Shown here: one piece after another, positions 56,601-64,000 of the stretch
Numbering within the stretch: the first letter of the stretch is position 1
Layout of the letters: each line of letters opens with the position of its first letter
From: Martensiomyces pterosporus
Lineage: Eukaryota > Kickxellomycota > Kickxellomycetes > Kickxellales > Kickxellaceae
Length of the DNA: 64,000 bases
Reading direction: 5' to 3'
NCBI GenBank assembly: GCA_025201845.1
Contig: MU604019.1
Location: 1-64,000, forward strand
Translations under genes and position numbers: made by a program
The notes under the pieces: generated by a model
The model's database searches: none
What the model saw: only the letters and a program-made list of their open reading frames with translations
Told to the model about the DNA's origin: nothing

Positions 56601-59600
56601 GAGGGCATTTTATTGCCATGTGTCATTCTAATTCCGCTCTCCCGCGCAGACTGGGCTTGTTTGTATGCTCTTTAATCGAAAGCGGTAAATCTCTAGCGGT
56701 GAGCGCTGTACCCCTGCTGCGTCAGCTGCCCACCGCCTTGTTTTATTCCTATTCCTCTCTTCTATGGACGAATATACTCAGCGGGCATTTCCTTGCTGCC
56801 TCGTCCACGCGGAATTCTCGCTTACTGAGAGCCCTGACATCAAGTGCACCACTGCCAAGACAGACACTGCAGGTACACGCTGAGATATCCACAAATGGGC
56901 ACAGACACCCCTATTGTCCACTTACCTGCATCCCTCTGCCACGTAGTAGCGACACTCACATATGGCCTTGCTATGCCACCACGCAACGTGTGCTATCTGG
57001 AACTCTTGTACAGATGGGTCGGGTGAGTGGCATGCGACAAGCCATTAAGGCCCTAGGTCGATGAGCGAGACAGCGCTTACTTGGCACTGTTTGCATGGCT
57101 TTTTCCGCGAGCACTTGTTTGTGAAGATGCCTATCTTGGCCAATCCACTATATTGCTCCCCATTCGCATCGCTCCGCGGACACAATCACACCACTTGTAG
57201 TTACTGTATTTGACGAGGGAGCGGGCAACGGAGAAACCTGTGGTATAGTATGGCTGCAGAAACCTATTCCACGCACGGCCTCAGCGCAGTCTGTAGAGGC
57301 CGCAAGCTACAAGGTAACCCAGCAGAGCATTGACAGACCGTACATGTGTAAGCATACTGGCAAACAACCACGCTACATGGTCTGGCTCGGCAAGCTCCCT
57401 CTCTCTCCCTCCCTCCCTCCCTCCTTACACTCGTAAATACACAACGTCCAGGAAGGAGGATGCGAACAATGCCAATTAATACCCGCCACACCCAAGGGGT
57501 TGAACAAATGTCGGGGATATGAGGGATGATGTGAATTGAATGTGATTAGAAATAGTACGATCCAGCTATAAAAAAAAACGTATACATTTTATCTACGCCT
57601 GCGACTGACTTGACTATGCACCCAAATCCAGGAGCACCTGCCGGCCTCAGCTCCAGTATGGAGACATAGCACAGCGGCCAAGATGTGTGGTGATGCTGCG
57701 CATAAACATATGATACTGATAGATATCAAACGCGTTGAAGAAGCTCGAGTCGTACTGTGTGTCGGCTGTTTTGCATTTGCAGGTGACAAGCGAATTCCGA
57801 CTCAAGCCACCAGCTTGCTAGACCTAGGGATGGGGTAAGGGGGTCGGAGCCAAGGCTATTTGCAAAGTTCCGCTCCTGTATTTGCATGCTCGGACTATTC
57901 CCGCACAAATGGTAAGTGGGAGTGGGGTGGCAAAGCGCTCGATGCTGTGCATCCTCACACCACGCTTCAGACGAGGGTCTGTGGACAACAGTCAGCCGCC
58001 ATGTCGGCGTTTTGCTTGTCGACAGAGCCTTTGCGCCACTAGCCCTCGCCAGCTTCTCAGTGCCATATACGTGCACGTCCCCCAGCAAACACAGCGACCC
58101 TATTCCTACATTGCTCTCCCCCCATCCCACAGAGCTATTTACCCACCACTGGCCTAACACCAACTTACGGAACCACGCACACTTTGGACATGGCACTGAA
58201 GCGGCGTGCTAGCAGCGGTGGTTGTGGTTACGCCGCCGTTTGCACGGTCACGAATGGCGCACAGATGCGTGTGCGCCAGTCACCCAGATCCCTCCATTCC
58301 CTCCCTCGCTTCCCCAGATTTCCCAAAAGCATTTGGGCGCTTGCTGGGTCGGTTGGCCGTGATGCCGGCGCCAAGCAGTTCTGGCAGCTTGCATTTAGCC
58401 CGCTCCTCGCATGTGTATTGACAGCAAATAAAGGAGCAGGTTCCTTAAGATGTTGATCGCTTTGGGCAACAGCGATCTTTTTGGATTCTGGCGATTCTAC
58501 AGTTGGCCCCTTTGCCGGTGCTACCACCATGTCAATTTTCACCAGTGCAGGCCAATGGCAGCAAAAGCGAAGCGCGCCTTTGCTTTAGGAGAGCCAAGGC
58601 GGGATAGAGAGGAGGGCAAAGGCGAAGGTGCCAGTTGCCTGCACAAGGTGCATGTCAAGCGGTGCATACAGACTGGGCACGCTGGAAGCAAGGTGGGTGG
58701 AGTAGGGGTGGGTCCTTGGAGGGGGTGCGTTTGGGGGTCGTGCATGCACGGCACAAACCACCCCCGACTCCCTATTTTATCTCGTCACCCATGAAACAAC
58801 AACAGCAGCAGCCGCTGCCGTTTATCCCAATGCAGGGAAGGCAATGCAAGTTTCTCCAGACAAAGCAGCAGCGAAAAACTTGAGCGTACTAATCACCGTC
58901 GAATTTTTCTTGGTGTTTTGTCGTGGCAGGCTGGGCTGCAGCGAGGGGTTGGGGGTGGGTTGAGTGTCAAGGGCGCTTGCCATCGCTGTCCTGCATTGAC
59001 ACGTCTCGCCCGCCCGCCTGCTTGCTGGCCGGCTGGCTGGCAGCCGCTGCAGCAGGGAAAGGCACTGGGGGTGCAAGAGGGCGAAAACCGAGGGCAGGCG
59101 TGCTTTTTTGCTTTCCTGGGACTTTCGTCTGCCCAAGCACTGCCCCATTTAAAGTACGGTGCCTGGCTTCCGCTTCCCTTTGCCGTTTTTCTGGACTACC
59201 CAACTCCGACTTCTCTCTTTCCTCTCTTACATTCCTCGCTACATGACAAACCAGGCTGCACTTTGCTACAAGTAGATTCGCTCTTGTTCCCCCCTTCATC
59301 TGTCTGGCGCGTGCCAATTCTCTTTTCTCTTTCCCTTTGTGAGCTTTTGGCGCCGTATCGCAGGAGCGATTATAGCGCTCACGCTCCTATTCACACAGCC
59401 TTGCTTGCTCTTGCACTCTTGTCTCCCTGTACTCCATCCCCACAGCGCACTTTGCCAGTGTTCTCGATATCCACGTATCTAGCGAGATAAGCGGATAGCC
59501 GCATATATTAATTTCTTGTACTTTGTCACACGTTGAGGATATCCCCTTGCCTTGCTCTCCGGCACTCCCCCTCTTGAAAGCCAGTAGCCCCAGGGCCCAT

Positions 59601-59998
59601 GTCGCTTGCACGCTGAGTCTGCTACATACATCTGCTTGTTTGCCGATACCAGTTTGCATGTGCGCACATAGCCCCTTGCCACCAAGCGCACACTGTTAGC
59701 GTTACATATTCCGAGTGCATTGCGTATACATACTCGCTCTCTTAGACCTGTTTATTTGTTGTTGCAGCTGTGCCCCATCCAGTTCCCATTTCTACGCCTT
59801 CTCGACCCTTTTCTCTTTACTTCCACCCTCATCGCTCATCTTTCCCTTCTCTTACCAAAGTGCCGCGCCTCTAGTCGCAGTCATACCATAGCACACCTAC
59901 CCCAGTGCATCCACATCGCGCTTTGCCAATTACAGCAAAGCCATCACTCCAGGCCAACACTGTCGAAAAAAGATCGCACCGCATCAAAACCACACAAG
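53695..59998. other. 6.3 kb without a recognisable gene
   Basis: No frame above about 190 codons, no recognisable protein block, and no tRNA or rRNA signature was seen on either strand. Base composition is closer to intergenic and intron DNA elsewhere in the window. The last kilobase (about 59150-59990) is strongly C/T-rich and resembles the 5' leader of the HSF-like gene. A long regulatory region, an unrecognised intron-rich gene or a non-coding RNA are all possible. Confidence 0.55.
57395..57425. repeat. (CCCT)n microsatellite
   Basis: About seven CCCT/CTCT units in the gene-poor region. Confidence 0.85.
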
Positions 59999-62900
59999 AT
60001 GGGCCATGCTAAGCCCGAGCAGGTCCCGCCATGGGATCCTCGAGAAGGTAGCGTACCAGCGTTTGCTTGCTTGCTGCACGTCCGTGTTTTACTGGGCAGT
60101 GAATCTACAAAGTGGATTGCCGTTTCAGACATATGCATAATGGGAGCCTGCATTGCCATCTGGCGCTGTTTGCACATATCTCCCCTCTTGTTGCTGCTTC
60201 CCGCAAGTCCAAAAAAAACCCCCCCACAGCAGGCGGTCCTTTTTCCACACGCACATCCCTTCCCACAAAGACTGGAGATGCATTCTATGTGTTGCTTGCG
60301 AACGTTTCTCTGCGTGCCGTGTCCAAAACACATGGCCACCAGCTGCGTGTGCTGATTGACAGCCTCGCCCCCTGGTGTCCCGGCGATAGCTCCGTTTTCA
60401 ATCCCACACGAGTGCAAAAAATACATTGTTCCAAGGGCTGATTCATTGTGCTCACACAGACCGCAGCCACCGCTATCCCCCGCCAGCCCAGCACTGGCTT
60501 GCGGGTTTAGCTGGCAAGCAGTTGTGTCATTGTGACAGCGGGTAAATTATAAGCAAATACTGTTGCTGCTGCTGCTGCTGCTGCTGCCTGTGTGCCCTTA
60601 TTTCTGTGTTTGCCCTTGCTGTCAATTGCTCTTGTATGGCTACTGCTCTCAGCTGCAAAAGCTACACCTCTGCATTTCTGCTGACAATTCCTGGCAGCAT
60701 CAAATGTGCCTTCTTTTACATCCTGCCTATCTGCTGCTCTCTCTCCTCATACTAAACCACAACACCGCCTGCTGCTCCTTCTCTTATTGCGTTTGCAGCT
60801 GATGCACAATGCTGCCCATGCTTGCATATTTTGTCATGCAGCTGCCATGCCCGATTTTTCTTTCACGAACAAACATGGTGTGGGATATGTGCTTGCGGGA
60901 GTGCCAGGAACCAGCTTGGCCCACAAAAAAAATAATACGTATAGCTAACCCGTGCATTGTCGGGCTTGAAATGCGCTGCCCATGCCACTATCTTTTTGAT
61001 TGTAGTTGCGTCGGGCACCAGCACCGGCCCAATTACTGTGGCACACAGAGAAAGCAGGGAAACCGACACAACGTGCGAGGTATCGCCATTTGCCATGGGT
61101 CATTCGATTTCGCTAGCCACTCAGCATGGCGAGCCCTTGAGCGTGGAATATTTCCCATGTGCTCAGAACTGGCAACCAGGCGCATTAGCTGGCAGCACTA
61201 CTCTTGCTAGTGAAGCTGCAGCCATTGTAGCTACCGCTGACGCCAGCTCTGCTGTCTCTTCTAGCATGGGTGGTGCTATGCCATATCCAATCCATGCTCA
61301 CGGTGTTTCTTCAGGGACTGCTGAGATTGCTAGCAGCACACGTCCACTCAGCTATCCCGCAGCAACCGTGTACTTTGAGTCGCACACACTACCGGCATCA
61401 GCAGCCGATATTGCAGCAGCGTTAGCCTCACCTACATCTACAGCAGCAGCAGCAGTCATCTCAGTTGGCATTGACAGCAGTGCAGACGCCTCGCCGCACT
61501 CTATGCACAGCGTACTTGTGAACAGCGTCAGTATATCGCCCATGGCGCTTATTCCAGCTACAACGTTTCAAAATGTCAGCACTATTCCTTCAATCATGTC
61601 GCCAATGCCAGCGCCAGCTCACCCGCTTCTGATGCCCCAGCGGCCGCATACAGATATTGGCGTTTATTCTTCAGAAGCAGTGGCAAACCTCAGCAACCAG
61701 CACAGAGTGTTCCATGGAACCTCATCAACAACAGAGTTTGCTCTCCAGGGATCAGGTAGGGGGAGCACAAGTAGCAACGAATTTGGTGCGAGTAGTAATG
61801 AGAACTCCCACCTCGGGTTAGCGACCCAGACTACTTCAGGCGTTAGATCCGAAAACGCAATGTTTCCTTCACACCTGTATAGGTACGATGCGGCTGCTTA
61901 TTTCATCCATGCTCTGCAATGCCTTGCTCTTTTTTATTTGTTGACCGTGCATTGGTTGGCTTTTTGGCTTGTGTATGCCTTCCGACGTATGCTATTTCAT
62001 TGTTTTGCGCTTGCCTGTCTCTGTATCATCATCGGATGCTTGTCTTTGCGAGACGCATCTTTTTTCTTTGCTGGCGCTGTTTGCCATGACTATGCATGCT
62101 TCGCCCCCTTACGCAAGTGGCTGTCCCAGCTAGCGGCTGTGACAAACACGCCAAACTGCCTTCACATAGCAAAAGCCACACTGCCTTAGCGCCCTAGCTC
62201 CGTCCATCTCACAATATTCCACCGCCCCGCTTTGTCCCTTGCATTACAGCGATTGCAGGGATGACAGCGATGAAATGCGGCTCTTGCGCTCAACTACCGC
62301 CTCCCCTCCTCTCCTTTATATACATGTTCACCTTGGCTTGGGCCTGAGCTTTGCGACGTTGCACAGCAACTTCACTTCGCTAACGCATTTCACTTGTTTG
62401 GCACTTGCGGATTCTGCAGTCCCCAACCAGCCATTGCGCTTTCCTTGCACTGCCCTATTCACAAGGATGCCGCTCCCTTCCCAGGCTGTCCCGTACACCT
62501 TCTCACACGGCATGCATTGCTTTGGGTTACTATTCACCCTTCGTTGCATGTAGCGACATGCACCATTAGCATCCACCGGCAGCTTTTCCTTTTGTCAACT
62601 GCTGGGGACTATCTACCTGTGCTGCTGGTAGCCACAGCTGGCGGTTGCTGGCTACTTTTGTTCTGTTTTGCATTGCCCTGCTGTCGTGGTGCGCGTTATG
62701 CGCGCTCATACTGCCTGCTGCACGTACATTCATGCCACCTCTTCGCCTCTGCTACCTTTTGCACATATGCAAAGCGATCCCTGCTGGTATTGGCTGAGAG
62801 GTACCTAGACATTCCAGCGTGTTCCATTCCTCTACTAGATTTCCCCCGCCCCTTCAACTTTTCGCTCATTCGGATGCCAGTTTTCCTTGTATGTATCGAC

Positions 62901-64000
62901 ATAGCTAGTATCTTGCTCCTATTTCCACCCCTTGATTCTTTCGCTCCTTCCATACTGCACACATACCTACATGCCTTTCTCTTCCCCTTTGTTGGTTACA
63001 CTTGTGGTTGCTGCTACTACTGGCGCTGAGACCACATCCAAGATTTATACTAACGTCTCCCTGTGCCCCCTTCTCGCAATCTGTGCATGCCTGAATCTTG
63101 CTTTCCTGGTAACTGTAGCATCATTAATGACCCCACGCAGAGCCATATCCTTCGCTGGAACGAAAACAGTGAGCTGGAGATTCCTGACTTTGAGAGGCTC
63201 CTTGAGAAGCTAAAGTCCATGGGTATGTCGGCGACACACCCCGACTCGCTGCAAAAGAACTTTAACGACTACATGTTCAAAAGAGTCACTGACCAGCGTC
63301 GCATTCGCCACACAAACGAGCCCAAGATAGTCAAATTCCGGCACAGCGATTTCTTGCCTGGAAGACCCGACTTGCTCCCTAACATCGTGCGCAAGTCGGC
63401 ATTGAAAAAGAAGCAGCAGCAGCAGCAGAATCCCCAGAGCCGTGGATGTGCCGAAGGCTCGACATCAGCTCGCAAAAAGCCAAAGACACCGTCAAGGTCA
63501 GGCCCTACTCGCACTTCGCGCCAGGCCGTTGCTGATCGCATGCACCCCTATGGACATGTCACCCAGGCAGGATCCAGCCAGCTCCCTATATTCCAGCTCT
63601 CTATGTCCTCATCACATAACCCTTCGGGTCAGATCACGCCAGATGCTGCACCCACCCAATCTGTATACACAAGCAGCGAGTCGCCTAGCGTGCAGATGCC
63701 ACTAACTGCGCCACACTTGGGATTCATTGTCTCCGACGCTACGCCAGTGGCTGACCGCACCGAGCCATCGCTGGTCTCCCAGACGGGCATCGCTCATTAT
63801 AGCAACCCTCCGCCGCAGTTCTATATGGCCCAGCCCTCGCAGGGGTTTCCCATTCATACCTCTAGCCACCAAGGGCATATCCACCTGCCACAGCAATTGG
63901 CCTCCAACTACAACCACCACCAGCAGTTTTATCACCGCCAGCAGCAACAACAGCAGCAACAACAACAACAACATGGCCAGCAACCGCAACACCCCTTCCC
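59999..64000 (+). CDS. Divergent HSF-type transcription factor, 3' end beyond the window
   Basis: The model has exons 59999-60047, 61006-61882 and 63119 to the edge, with GT-AG introns of 958 and 1235 bases and consistent phases (1 and 2). Exon 1 (MGHAKPEQVPPWDPRE) is the least certain part. Exon 2 encodes about 290 residues of Ala/Ser/Thr-rich low complexity and ends in MFPSHLY. Exon 3 continues with SIINDPTQSHILRW, so the HSF DNA-binding domain is split inside its first helix. The domain closes with FLPGRPDLLPNIVRK, the diagnostic HSF end block. The recognition helix reads SLQKNFNDYMFKRV where canonical HSFs have SFVRQLNMYGFRKV. After the domain come basic, Ser/Pro-rich and Gln/His-rich activation-type sequences. 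No heptad-repeat trimerisation region is visible before the edge. TACTAAC-like branch sites at 63048 and about 60945 support the splice model. Confidence 0.72.
60564..60587. repeat. (GCT)8 microsatellite in the first intron of the HSF-like gene
   Basis: Eight uninterrupted GCT/CTG units in non-coding sequence according to the splice model. Confidence 0.85.
63411..63432 (+). repeat. Short polyglutamine-coding CAG run
   Basis: Directly after the HSF-type domain the coding sequence has AAG AAG followed by consecutive CAG codons. A second, longer and more mixed CAG/CAA run is at 63940-63975. Confidence 0.8.

Noticed and set aside
56618..57064. 148-codon frame in the gene-poor region
   Set aside because: It has no family block, no plausible leader, and a composition like surrounding non-coding DNA.
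1..64000. CRISPR arrays, tRNA or rRNA genes, transposons
   Set aside because: No regularly spaced repeats, cloverleaf-type box sequences, terminal inverted repeats, or transposase or reverse transcriptase blocks were seen on reading both strands. A tRNA or repeat search program could still find weak cases.

Overview
The window is nuclear DNA from a filamentous or early-diverging fungus. It carries fungal-type genes (Rax1-like RGS membrane protein, Hut1, Srv2/CAP, Irc6/AAGAB, Ndc80, a SOD-like mitoribosomal protein), GT-AG introns, moderately high GC and pyrimidine-rich promoters. An SZT2 homologue, absent from budding yeast, together with the mix of families suggests an early-diverging lineage such as Kickxellomycotina. 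That placement is inference only.

Layout, left to right. A 3' gene fragment (3-257) is followed by a NIPA-type Mg2+ transporter (969-2342, +). A giant SZT2-like gene of 5186 codons occupies 2482-18160 (-). Across an 1.9 kb divergent intergenic region lies GSH1, glutamate-cysteine ligase (20037-23001, +, 4 exons). A diverged GSH1 paralogue follows in tandem (24455-28765, +, 4 exons). Next come an MFS monocarboxylate-type transporter with a C-terminal frameshift (29482-30926, +), HUT1 (31476-32639, +), CAP/SRV2 (33044-34573, +) and AAGAB/IRC6 (35202-36245, +). A RAX1-like gene (36383-38649, -) is broken by a 10-N gap with an uncollapsed 364-bp duplication. Two UPF0014/FetB-like permeases lie in tandem (40019-41863 and 42806-44101, -), then NDC80 (44595-46715, -). 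A mitoribosomal SOD-like protein (47176-48060, -) is divergent from the 11-exon gene ECD (48489-53694, +). A 6.3 kb stretch without recognisable genes leads into a divergent HSF-type transcription factor (59999 to past the right edge, +).

The most interesting object is the GSH1 tandem pair. The second copy keeps an open 770-codon frame, the family fold signature and two intron positions identical in place and phase. It has nevertheless replaced the four N-terminal metal-binding glutamates and the Cys-Leu-Gln active-site motif. It looks like a maintained pseudoenzyme, and a regulatory (prozyme-like) role in glutathione synthesis is a testable hypothesis. Second is the fungal SZT2, which implies KICSTOR-like nutrient control of TORC1 outside animals. 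All splice models were made by eye from GT-AG sites, reading phase and remembered family motifs. No search or alignment software was run.
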